This document shows positions 9,402 through 17,677 of a stretch of DNA of 64,000 bases, in pieces. The stretch spans positions 186,001 through 250,000 of the forward strand of contig NZ_JAHXBF010000009.1 of the NCBI RefSeq assembly GCF_020103695.1. Reading direction: 5' to 3'. Under the pieces are notes generated by a model. The model had not been told where the DNA came from. It ran no database searches and saw only the letters and a program-made list of their open reading frames with translations. A program made the position numbers and the translations under genes. This DNA is from Hyalangium versicolor. GTDB taxonomy: Bacteria; Myxococcota; Myxococcia; Myxococcales; Myxococcaceae. The first letter of the stretch is position 1. The number at the start of each line of letters is the position of its first letter.

Positions 9402-11441
9402 ATGCGGTGGCGGCTGTGGTTCGTGGTGTTGTGGGGAGTGCTGTTCGGTTGCAGTCGATCCGACACCGAGGCGGGCCCGAGCTCGTTCCAGCCGCCGCCG
9501 ACGACGCCTCCCGCCGCCACGCCTGAGCAACCGGCGCCTCCTCCTTCCAGCACCTGCGAGCCACAGACGTGCTTCGACGTCCTCGGCAAGTACGGGTGCG
9601 GCGTCATCACCGACAGTTGTGGCAACCCGTTGGACTGTGGCGGGTGCTCCGGAGACCAGACCTGCGGCGGCGGAGGCACTCCCAACCACTGCGCCACCCC
9701 ACCGCAGGTGTCCACCTGCACCGCGCTGGAGGGCCGCGAGCGCCAAGAGCCGGTCAGCGGCGGCATCCAGGGCATGCGCGAGTGCTTCGGCGGCTGGTGT
9801 TCGAACAACAGCTACATGGGCAATGACGTGGAGGAGCTCTGGGGCTTCTCGGAGACCGACGCCTGGGCCGTGGGCGGCCAGCAGCATGGCGTGGCGCTGC
9901 ACTGGAATGGGAAGCTCTGGACGCAGGTGGCCCTGCCCTCGCCCGAGCCGCTGCGCGCCGTGTGGGGCGCGGCTCCGAACGATGTCTGGGCCGCAGGCGC
10001 CGCGGGCACCCTCCTGCGATGGAACGGAGCCACGTGGCGGCGCATCCCGGCTCCCACCTCGGAAGTCCTGACGGGGATCTCCGGCACCTCCGCCGATGAC
10101 GTGTGGCTGGTGGGCCCCCGCGTCGCGCTGCACTGGGATGGGACGCGCCTGCGCGAGGCGCTGGGCTGGACGAGCCTCCCGGTGGACCCGGACGAGGACA
10201 TCGTCATCCGCAGGACGCGCCTTTGGGCCATCGGGCCGAATGACGTGGTGGCGGCGGGCGGCTCCGTGTGCCAGCGCTGGAACGGCAAGGCCTGGAGCAG
10301 GATGGACTGCGGCGTCCAGGAGGCACGGGACGTCTGGGCGAGCGGTCCGGACGACGTATGGGTCGTGGGCTCGCACGCCCTGGGGTTCTCTTACATCTCC
10401 GAGCGTGCGCACTGGGATGGCCAGAAGTGGAACCGCATCTGCCAGAAGACGCCTCAGGATTTGCTGTGGGGCACGCGCTCGGGCCAGTTGTTCGGCCACA
10501 GCCAGTGGAACGGGCTCACCCGCTTCAATGGGCAGACGTGGACTCTCACGGCGGCGACACGGCTCGGTCATCCCACGTTGGGCAGGGCCCTCACGGGGAG
10601 CACCTGGGGCGTGGGCTCCAACGGCTCCATCCTCCGGTTCGACGGACAGCGCTGGAGCGGAAGCCCCTCCACGCTCCAGTACACTTCGCTCTTCGAGCCC
10701 TTCGGCACCTCACCGGAGGATGTCTGGGCGATCTCCTCCGGCTCGGGGCTCTACCATTGGGACGGCCAGCAGTGGCTCGGCAGCAGTCCGGTCTCCATGG
10801 GGGTGGTGGCGGGCTGGGCGCTCGGCCCCGACAATGTGTTCGTCGTGAGCCGGGAAACGCTCCCCGAGAAGCTGTGGCGCTGGAGCGGGACCAGCTGGGT
10901 CCAGGTGCTCGAGCTGGGCACGGATCAGCTCGAGGACATGTGGGGCAGTGGCCCGGATGACGTGTGGGCGGTGGGGTGGAGCCCGCCTCCAGAGGGCACC
11001 GCCTCCTGCGAGGGCTGCGAGGACGCCGTGGGAGTCGCCTGGCACTGGGACGGCCAGCGCTGGACGCGCGTGTACGCGGAGCCCGGCCACTCCTTCACGC
11101 GCATCTTCGGCACGTCCCGTTCGAACGTCTGGGTGTTGGATTATCGCAAGGGCGATACACCCACGACGTGGGCGCTGCGCTGGGATGGGAGCACCTTCCA
11201 GCGTACCGGCGAGTTCCAGGATACCTACAACAAGACTCCCATCGCCGGCACGGGACCGGAGGACCTGTGGCTGGCCGCAGGGCAGCTCCGGAACGACCAC
11301 ACGCGCATGTATCACTTCGATGGGAAGCAGTGGACGGAGCAGGAGTCCCTGCCCGGCCACATCATCGACATGGGCGCCGTGCCCGGACAGCGAACCTTCG
11401 CCACCACGGAGGACGGCATCATCTACGAGCGCTCCCGATAG
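9402..11441 (+). CDS. Cys-rich lipoprotein with beta-propeller repeats
   Basis: 679-aa predicted lipoprotein (LFGCS lipobox near residue 18). A Pro/Thr linker leads to a compact Cys-rich module (residues about 50-110, with CEPQTCFD, CGNPLDCGGC and CGGGG). The remainder consists of about ten repeats with the pattern D-V-W-A-V-G followed by H/R-W-(D/N)-G-x-x-W, a propeller type common in myxobacterial secretomes. Function is unknown; surface or outer-membrane-vesicle location is likely. The ATG at 9402 is chosen; the in-frame GTG at 9396 is also possible. It converges with the ABC exporter operon. Confidence 0.8.
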   Translation: MRWRLWFVVLWGVLFGCSRSDTEAGPSSFQPPPTTPPAATPEQPAPPPSSTCEPQTCFDVLGKYGCGVITDSCGNPLDCGGCSGDQTCGGGGTPNHCATPPQVSTCTALEGRERQEPVSGGIQGMRECFGGWCSNNSYMGNDVEELWGFSETDAWAVGGQQHGVALHWNGKLWTQVALPSPEPLRAVWGAAPNDVWAAGAAGTLLRWNGATWRRIPAPTSEVLTGISGTSADDVWLVGPRVALHWDGTRLREALGWTSLPVDPDEDIVIRRTRLWAIGPNDVVAAGGSVCQRWNGKAWSRMDCGVQEARDVWASGPDDVWVVGSHALGFSYISERAHWDGQKWNRICQKTPQDLLWGTRSGQLFGHSQWNGLTRFNGQTWTLTAATRLGHPTLGRALTGSTWGVGSNGSILRFDGQRWSGSPSTLQYTSLFEPFGTSPEDVWAISSGSGLYHWDGQQWLGSSPVSMGVVAGWALGPDNVFVVSRETLPEKLWRWSGTSWVQVLELGTDQLEDMWGSGPDDVWAVGWSPPPEGTASCEGCEDAVGVAWHWDGQRWTRVYAEPGHSFTRIFGTSRSNVWVLDYRKGDTPTTWALRWDGSTFQRTGEFQDTYNKTPIAGTGPEDLWLAAGQLRNDHTRMYHFDGKQWTEQESLPGHIIDMGAVPGQRTFATTEDGIIYERSR

Positions 11442-11452
11442 CCTCCAATCCC

Positions 11453-14400
11453 TCAGGGGAACTCGACCGTGACGGTGTTGTCCTCGGGCTTGCGATCGAT
11501 GAGCTTGTAGAGCGGGTCCAGGCCCGCCTTCGCGGGGCGCTGGTCCACCTCCACGGTGAAGGTGACGTCCTCCTGCTGGATGCGGCGCTTCTCCAGGAAG
11601 AGCGGCTTGCCGTCCTTGTCCAGCACGCCCACGTCCACCCAGTCATCGAGCGGCAATTCCTTCTCCTGGCCCAGGCCATCCGCCTCCACCTTGCGCGCCT
11701 TCGCGGTGAGCTTCACCTCGAAGTGCCCGTTCGGCAGCGCGGTGGCCGTGGCGGTGACGGCGTGGTTCTCGTAGAGGGTGATGCGCTCGAAGAAGTCATG
11801 GATGAGGTAGCGCAGGTGCTCGGGCGTCACCGCGCGCAGCTCGGCGATCAACTCTGGCGAGTGCGTGAAGGGCGGCTGCTGGTAGGCCGTCTTGCGCAGG
11901 AAGTTGGCGAGGGCCTCGTTCACCTTGTCCTCGCCGATGTAGTCCTGCAGCGCGTACATGATGAGGCTGCCCTTGTTGTAGTGGACGTAGTTCTGCTGCT
12001 CGACGCGCTCCAGCGGCATCTCCTTCTCGCGCTCGAAGCTGCGCTGCCGGAGGTATTTGTCCAGCTCGTAGCGCAGGAAGCGGCCCATGCGCTCCGCGCC
12101 GTACTTGCGCTTCATCACCATCAGCGCCGAGTACTGGGACAGCGTCTCCGACAGGAGCGTGGCGCCCTGCACATTGCCGCTGATCACCTGATGCGCCCAC
12201 CACTGGTGGGCCACCTCGTGCGCGGTGACGTAGTAGGGGTAGTCCACATCCTTGGGATCGTCCGGATCCACCCGGGCGATGAAGCCGATGCTCTCCGAGT
12301 AGGGAATGGTGTTGGGGAAGGACTGGGCGAAGGTCGCGTAGCGGGGGAACTCGAGGATGCGCACCTGATGGTGCTGATACGGGCTGAAGGCGCGCGTGTA
12401 GTAGTCCAGCGAGGCCTTCACCGCGTCCACCATCCGCTCCACGTTGTACTCGTGGCCGGGGTGGTAATAGACCTCGATGTTCACATCGTTCCACTTGTCG
12501 CGGCGCACCTGCCAGCGCGCGGAGAGGAACGAGAAGAAGCCCAGGATGGGCCGGTCCATCTTGTAGTGGAAGTAGCGGCGGCCATTCTCGGTCCACTCCC
12601 GCTCCAGGTAGCCGGGCGCGAGCGCGATCTGATCCGGGGTGGTGCTGACGGTGGCGTCGAACGTCACCCAGTCCGCGTCCGAGTTGATGTACGTGTTCAT
12701 CCGGGCGTTCAGATCGTTCACGTCCGCCATGCGCGCCCGGGGAGGCAGCCCCAAGCGGCGGCGCGTGTCCTCGTCGTCGAGCTCGGTATTGGCCTGGTAG
12801 CCCAGATGGGGCAGGACGCTGTTGTTGATGAAAGTGCCGTTCTCCACCACGTGGGTTTCCTGCTCCCCGTTCTTGAAGCCGCGCGAGATGTATTCGAGAT
12901 CGAACTCCAGCGTCGCCTTGGCGCCTGGCTCGAGCGGCTGGGGCAGGCGGAAGGTGGAGAGGCCGAGCCGCGTGTCCTGCTCGCTCGGAGCCTCCACGCC
13001 GGCAACGGAGAGCCGGTGCACCGTGAGCTCCGTGACGTGCGGGAGGTTCACGTAGACCACCGTCACCGGCTTACCCGAGCGGTTCTCCAGGCCGTAGCTG
13101 CCGTGGAAGCGGATGCGCGGCTCCTGGGGGAAGATGTCGGTGTTCACCTGCACCGCGACGATGCGCGGCTGGGGCTCGGCGGTGAGCGCCTTGTACTTCC
13201 GCTCGTAGTCGGCGCTCTCGGCCTGGAGCTCGCGCTCGGTGGCATAGCGGTTGAGACGGTTGGTGTTGTGGAAGATCCAGGCGCCTACGATCGCGAAACC
13301 CACCAAGGACACCGCGAGCCCGGCGCGCACGGGGAGGGACAACCGGGTCCGCGCCGTCCGCAGGCGCCAGGAGAAGCCCTCCTCCGCGCCACGCACCCAG
13401 AGCAGGTGGGCTCCCAGCGCGAGCACGATGGCGCCCAGCGCCCAGTACGCCTTGAACCAATAGAACGGCCGGAGGAAGGGCCCGAAGCCGTTCATGTCCG
13501 AGTACATGTACGGAGGGGACGAGCCGTAGTTGTACAGGTTGTGCTCGAAGCCGAACTGCGAGGCGAACTGGCTGACGATGAGATAGAGCACCACGATGAA
13601 GTGGCCCACGTACTTGTGGTTGACCGCCACGTGGATGAGCACCGTGAGCACGCAGAGCGCCAGCAGATCCAGCAGCCGCATGCCGAAGAGCTCCCGCACG
13701 TAGAGGCCGAGCTCGAAGTGGAAGTAGCCGCGGGTGCTCTGGACGATGAGCCCACAGACGAGCACGACGCAGGTGAGCAACAACTGCACGCCCATGAGGG
13801 CCAGCAGCTTGGAGAGGTACGGCAGCCACCCGGGAGTGGGCAGCGCGTCCATGATGCCGCTCATCTGCGCGTCCCGCTCTCGCCAGATGAGCTCGCCCGA
13901 GTAGAAGGTGATGATGATGATGTGGAAGAGGGAGAAGGTGCCCCCCACCAGCCCCAGCACCATGTACGTCACCGGCCAGGTGTTCGTGCCGTACAGGCTC
14001 CCCATCGAGCGCGAGGTGATGAGGACGAAGAGCACGCCCGCGAGCACCATCACCACGAAGTAGACGTTCTTCACCGTCTCCTTCAGGTCCAGCCGCACCA
14101 GCCGAGGCAGCAGGCGGAGGAAGGTGGCACCCCGGAAGTCCCGGTGGAGCGGCGCGGACAGGGCGAGGGACTCGGAGAGCGCGGGCTCGGAGGAAGTGGC
14201 GTGCTCCTTCGGACCGCGCACATCGAGCGCATGGACTCGCCGGAAGCGCAGGAAGGTGAAGGCGAGCACCGCGGCGCCGAGGCCCATCCACGCGAGCCGG
14301 TTGACGAGGAACCAGCCCTCCAGGGGCAGGAGCTGGGTGTTCTTCTCCGTCACCGTCCAGTACTGGCTCACCAGGCCCTGCGCGCTGATGCCGAAGGGAT

Positions 14401-15040
14401 CGATCAGCGCGGCGATCCACTTCGTGTCCAGCTCTTTCAGCAGGTTGCCGCCGATGAGGTAGCCGACGAAGAGCACCACGCTGGAGACGTAGACCGGGAG
14501 GATGCGCCGGGTGAGCGCGGCCAACGAGAAGAAGATCGCGCCGGTGATGAAGAGGTTGGGCAGCACGCTCACCAGGTACGGCCGCAGATAGGCCCCAGGC
14601 AGGGTGGGCCCCACCAGGTGCTTCTGGAGCCAGGGCATGTGGCTGCCCACGAAGGTGCCCACCGCGAGGCTCGAAAAGATGACGACCAGGACGAGGAGGG
14701 CGCCCAGGAAGCGGCCGAAGAGGTACTGAGCCTTGGAGATGGGCGCGGTGAAGAAGAGCGTGTGCGAGCCGGTGGCGAAGTCCTGGTACACGGCCTGGCC
14801 CATCACCCCACCGGAGATGATGACGCCGGTGTAGCCCAGGAAGGCCAGCATCATCGAGAGCGAGTGCGGCGAGTTGGCGAGCACCTTGCCACCACCGCCC
14901 GCGCTGAAGACGACGCTCTCCCAGGCTCCACCCGCCGCGTTCATGGTGATGAAGCCGAGCGCCAGGTAGACGCCGAAGTACACCCAGGTGGACAGCATCT
15001 TCAGCCGGCGGCGCAGCTCGAAGAGGGCGATGGCGAGCAT
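11453..15040 (-). CDS. ABC-2 type permease fused to an M1-family metallopeptidase
   Basis: 1195-aa membrane protein. The N-terminal half has about twelve predicted transmembrane helices in two ABC-2 permease-like sets, separated by a cytoplasmic loop. The C-terminal half is an M1 (gluzincin) aminopeptidase-type domain with HEVAH at 941-945 and the third zinc ligand Glu at about 965, in the segment SETLSQY. The zinc site looks intact. Such permease-peptidase fusions occur in several Gram-negative groups next to a dedicated ATPase, as here: the ATPase gene ends 10 bases upstream and GGAGAG lies before this ATG. The exporter may extrude peptides or signal molecules processed on the far side; the substrate is unknown. 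Confidence 0.9.
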   Translation of the reverse strand: MLAIALFELRRRLKMLSTWVYFGVYLALGFITMNAAGGAWESVVFSAGGGGKVLANSPHSLSMMLAFLGYTGVIISGGVMGQAVYQDFATGSHTLFFTAPISKAQYLFGRFLGALLVLVVIFSSLAVGTFVGSHMPWLQKHLVGPTLPGAYLRPYLVSVLPNLFITGAIFFSLAALTRRILPVYVSSVVLFVGYLIGGNLLKELDTKWIAALIDPFGISAQGLVSQYWTVTEKNTQLLPLEGWFLVNRLAWMGLGAAVLAFTFLRFRRVHALDVRGPKEHATSSEPALSESLALSAPLHRDFRGATFLRLLPRLVRLDLKETVKNVYFVVMVLAGVLFVLITSRSMGSLYGTNTWPVTYMVLGLVGGTFSLFHIIIITFYSGELIWRERDAQMSGIMDALPTPGWLPYLSKLLALMGVQLLLTCVVLVCGLIVQSTRGYFHFELGLYVRELFGMRLLDLLALCVLTVLIHVAVNHKYVGHFIVVLYLIVSQFASQFGFEHNLYNYGSSPPYMYSDMNGFGPFLRPFYWFKAYWALGAIVLALGAHLLWVRGAEEGFSWRLRTARTRLSLPVRAGLAVSLVGFAIVGAWIFHNTNRLNRYATERELQAESADYERKYKALTAEPQPRIVAVQVNTDIFPQEPRIRFHGSYGLENRSGKPVTVVYVNLPHVTELTVHRLSVAGVEAPSEQDTRLGLSTFRLPQPLEPGAKATLEFDLEYISRGFKNGEQETHVVENGTFINNSVLPHLGYQANTELDDEDTRRRLGLPPRARMADVNDLNARMNTYINSDADWVTFDATVSTTPDQIALAPGYLEREWTENGRRYFHYKMDRPILGFFSFLSARWQVRRDKWNDVNIEVYYHPGHEYNVERMVDAVKASLDYYTRAFSPYQHHQVRILEFPRYATFAQSFPNTIPYSESIGFIARVDPDDPKDVDYPYYVTAHEVAHQWWAHQVISGNVQGATLLSETLSQYSALMVMKRKYGAERMGRFLRYELDKYLRQRSFEREKEMPLERVEQQNYVHYNKGSLIMYALQDYIGEDKVNEALANFLRKTAYQQPPFTHSPELIAELRAVTPEHLRYLIHDFFERITLYENHAVTATATALPNGHFEVKLTAKARKVEADGLGQEKELPLDDWVDVGVLDKDGKPLFLEKRRIQQEDVTFTVEVDQRPAKAGLDPLYKLIDRKPEDNTVTVEFP

Positions 15041-15050
15041 GGCTCTCTCC

Positions 15051-15959
15051 TCAGCCCACGGCCTGGGTGGTGGGCGGCGGCGCGTCCTGCACGTGGCCCT
15101 TGATGGTGGCGAAGTAGGCGTCCTCGAGATCCGGCTCCACCGGCTCGAAGCCCGCGCCCGGTGAGGACTCTCCGTAGACGTGCACGCGCGTGCGCCCCAT
15201 CACCAGCCGGGTGGAGATGACGCGGTGCTCGGCCTGAACGGTGGCCAGCTCCGTCTTCTCCACGAAGCGCCGCCAGATGCGGCCGGTCAGCCGGGAGATG
15301 ATGGCCTGAGGCTCGCCGGTGAGCAGCACCCGGCCCTTGTCGAGCACGGCCATCTGCGAGCACAGCTCGTGCACATCCGAGACGATGTGCGTGGAGAGGA
15401 TGACCACGACATCCCGGCCGATGTCCGAGAGCAGGTTGTGGAAGCGCACGCGCTCCTCGGGATCAAGGCCGGCGGTGGGCTCGTCCACGATGAGCAGGCG
15501 GGGATTGCCCAGCAGGGCCTGGGCGATGCCGAAGCGCTGACGCATGCCTCCCGAGAAGCTGCCCAACGCCTTCTTGCGCGCGGCGTGGAGATTCGTTTGG
15601 TTCAGCAGCGCCGAGACGACCTGCTTGCGCTCCTTGGCGTGGCTGATGCCCTTGAGCACCGCGAGGTGTTCCAGCAGCTCCTCCGCGGAGACCTTGGGGT
15701 AGAGGCCGAAGTCTTGAGGCAGGTAGCCGAGCAACCGCCGCACGGCGTCCTTGTCGCGCAGCACGTCGACGTCTCCGAGCGTGGCGCTGCCGCTGTCCGC
15801 TTCCTGGAGCGTGGCCAGGGTGCGCATGAGCGTGGACTTACCCGCGCCATTGGGCCCGAGCAGCCCGAACATCCCCGGCTTCACCGCGAGCGTCACGTCC
15901 GCCAGCGCCTGCGTCCCATTGGGATAGCGCTTGGACAGCTTCTGGATTCGCAGCTCCAT
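15051..15959 (-). CDS. ABC transporter ATP-binding protein
   Basis: 302-aa ATPase subunit that energises the permease-peptidase encoded immediately downstream. Walker A GPNGAGKST lies at residues 35-43. The signature FSGGMRQR, Walker B LLIVDEPTAGLD and the H-loop STH are all present. The C-terminal 80 residues beyond the core are typical of ABC-2 (DrrA/CcmA-like) ATPases. The two genes clearly form an operon read leftward. Confidence 0.95.
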   Translation of the reverse strand: MELRIQKLSKRYPNGTQALADVTLAVKPGMFGLLGPNGAGKSTLMRTLATLQEADSGSATLGDVDVLRDKDAVRRLLGYLPQDFGLYPKVSAEELLEHLAVLKGISHAKERKQVVSALLNQTNLHAARKKALGSFSGGMRQRFGIAQALLGNPRLLIVDEPTAGLDPEERVRFHNLLSDIGRDVVVILSTHIVSDVHELCSQMAVLDKGRVLLTGEPQAIISRLTGRIWRRFVEKTELATVQAEHRVISTRLVMGRTRVHVYGESSPGAGFEPVEPDLEDAYFATIKGHVQDAPPPTTQAVG

Positions 15960-16036
15960 GAACAGCCCCCGACGAGAGGAGGCCGCATCATGGAGGCAGC
16001 CCCCCTACCCGTCCACCAGGCACGCGCGGCTCGGGG

Positions 16037-16351
16037 CTACGTGGAGGCTGGGGGCATCACCTTCCGCAGGAAGCGGGCCTGCATCTGCTCCTCCCGCTTG
16101 CGTCCACGTTCGGCGGCCTTGAGCTTCTCCGCCTCGCGCGTCCGGGGTGGACCATGCGCCTCGAGCGAGTCCAGCAACCGCGTCATGGTCGCGGTGATGG
16201 TATCCACCGCGCGCTCGAAGGCCACCCGGTTGGCCCGCGAGGGAGCCTGCATCCCCGTGAGCTTCCGGACGTACTGCAGAGCCGAATCGCGAATCTCCTC
16301 CTTCGTTGCAGGAGGCTCGAAGTGATGGAGCAGCTTGATGTTGCGGCACAT
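16037..16351 (-). CDS. DUF2277 family protein
   Basis: 104-aa basic protein beginning MCRNIK and containing FEPPAT and ALQYVRKLTG, which match the DUF2277 family of small conserved proteins of unknown role. The C-terminal 35 residues are strongly charged (KLKAAERGRKREEQ). The minus-strand frame is open far upstream through the alarmone synthetase gene, but homology begins at this ATG, so the longer frame is not used. It is divergent from the synthetase gene. No catalytic residues can be assigned. Confidence 0.85.
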   Translation of the reverse strand: MCRNIKLLHHFEPPATKEEIRDSALQYVRKLTGMQAPSRANRVAFERAVDTITATMTRLLDSLEAHGPPRTREAEKLKAAERGRKREEQMQARFLRKVMPPAST

Positions 16352-16483
16352 GCCTCGATCTTGCCCCGGGTCCGGCTTCCGCGCAGTCCCCTCTGGATGA
16401 GGTAGGCCGAGGTGGGGGAACCACACAGGCGCTGCCTCAGGTTGCTTGCATGGCGGTGTCCGAGGCCTCAAGAAGGGTGGAGC

Positions 16484-17599
16484 ATGCTCAAGCAGGATCT
16501 GCTCGACGCCTACCTCCACCGTCAGCCCACCTTTGAAGCCCTCGGCCGGGCCCTGCATGCCCACCTCCAGGGCGTGCTCGAGCGCGGCGGAGTGAACGTC
16601 CATGGCGTCAGCTTCCGGGTCAAGGCTCCCTCCAGCCTGGCCCGGAAGCTGTCCCGGCCCGACAAGATCTACGAGCGCCTGGAGGATCTCACCGACCTGG
16701 TCGGGCTGCGCATCATCGTCTTCTTCGAGGACTCCATCGAGCAGGTGGCCCGGCTCATCGAAGAGCAGTTCCGCGTCGACATCGATCGCTCGGTGGACAA
16801 GCGGCTGCGCCAGGACCCGAACAGCTTCGGCTACCGTTCGCTGCACTACATCTGCCATCCCCCGCCGGAGCTGCTCGCGCTCCACGCCGAATGGGACTGG
16901 CCCTTCGAGATCCAGATCCGCACCATCCTCCAGCACGCCTGGGCCGAGATCGAACATGACCTCGGCTACAAGTCCCCGGAGTCCGTCCCGCTTCCCATCC
17001 GGCGCCGCTTCTCCCGCCTGGCGGGGCTGCTGGAGATCGCCGACAGCGAGTTCGTCGAGCTGCGGCGCTTCATGGAGGACTACGCGCGCAACGTGCGCCA
17101 GCCCGTGCAGCTCGTGCAGGACACGCTCGGGCTCGATACCCTGTCGCTGCAATCCCTGGCGGAGACGGGCCCGGTGGCGGAGCTGGACCGGGCGCTCGCG
17201 CACCGGCTGGGCCGCTCCGTGGCGGACACGCTCTTCTTCCCGGACTACGTGATTCGCATGCTGCGCGCCGTGCAGTTGGACCGTCCGTCCCGCATCCTCC
17301 AGCGGCTGGAGACGTTCAGCCCGCGGCTGCTCCACTTCGCCGAGCGCTACTTCCGCTTCACCTCCGAGGCCTGGGGCTTTGGCGGCGAGCAGCTCGACAG
17401 CGTGCAGCGGGGCTACAGCCTGATGCTCCTCGCCCACTGGCAGGCGCTCTTCGAGGCGGAGCTGGAGCTGCACCGGGTAGAGCGGATGAAGGGCTTCTAC
17501 CAGCAGCTCGACTACCCGGACGACGAGGCGGAGGCTCGCCGCATCGCCCGTCTCTTCGTCAAGTGCTTCGCCGATTGGCGAGGCCACTCCCCCACCTAG
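16484..17599 (+). CDS. RelA/SpoT-domain protein, probable (p)ppGpp synthetase
   Basis: 371-aa protein with a RelA/SpoT nucleotidyltransferase domain in residues about 20-190. Synthetase landmarks are present: the ATP-binding Lys/Arg region RVKAPSSLARK, the Mg-binding Asp in LEDLTDLVGLRII, the GTP-stacking Tyr in GYRSLH, and the second acidic residue in EIQIRTILQHAWAEIEHD. There is no HD hydrolase domain and no TGS or ACT domain, so it resembles a small alarmone synthetase with about 160 extra C-terminal helical residues. ATG 16484 is preferred because GGTGGA precedes it and the domain starts here; an in-frame upstream start (16412) would add 24 unconserved residues. Confidence 0.85.
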   Translation: MLKQDLLDAYLHRQPTFEALGRALHAHLQGVLERGGVNVHGVSFRVKAPSSLARKLSRPDKIYERLEDLTDLVGLRIIVFFEDSIEQVARLIEEQFRVDIDRSVDKRLRQDPNSFGYRSLHYICHPPPELLALHAEWDWPFEIQIRTILQHAWAEIEHDLGYKSPESVPLPIRRRFSRLAGLLEIADSEFVELRRFMEDYARNVRQPVQLVQDTLGLDTLSLQSLAETGPVAELDRALAHRLGRSVADTLFFPDYVIRMLRAVQLDRPSRILQRLETFSPRLLHFAERYFRFTSEAWGFGGEQLDSVQRGYSLMLLAHWQALFEAELELHRVERMKGFYQQLDYPDDEAEARRIARLFVKCFADWRGHSPT

Positions 17600-17641
17600 C
17601 GGGGCAGAGGAGCGGCCCTCACCGGGCACCGGCCCGCGGGT

Positions 17642-17670
17642 GGCGCCCCGGAGACGAACTCCGGAGCGCC
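17642..17670 (-). terminator. Hairpin after the TSP3/VWA lipoprotein gene
   Basis: GGCGCCCCGGAG at 17642-17653 faces CTCCGGAGCGCC at 17659-17670. Read on the minus strand, the one imperfect position becomes a U-G pair, giving a 12-bp stem with a 5-base loop 8 bases after the stop codon. No T run is present, so efficiency is uncertain. It lies between converging genes. Confidence 0.45.
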
Positions 17671-17677
17671 CTGGCCG

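Noticed and set aside
10964..15103. 1379-codon plus-strand open frame over the ABC exporter genes
   Set aside because: Repetitive Arg/His/Val/Glu-rich translation typical of antisense reading of a high-GC gene; the minus-strand frame has the permease and HEVAH motif.
16352..17629. N-terminal extension of the DUF2277 protein over the alarmone synthetase gene
   Set aside because: The extension is antisense to the synthetase gene and lacks homology; the family begins at MCRNIK.
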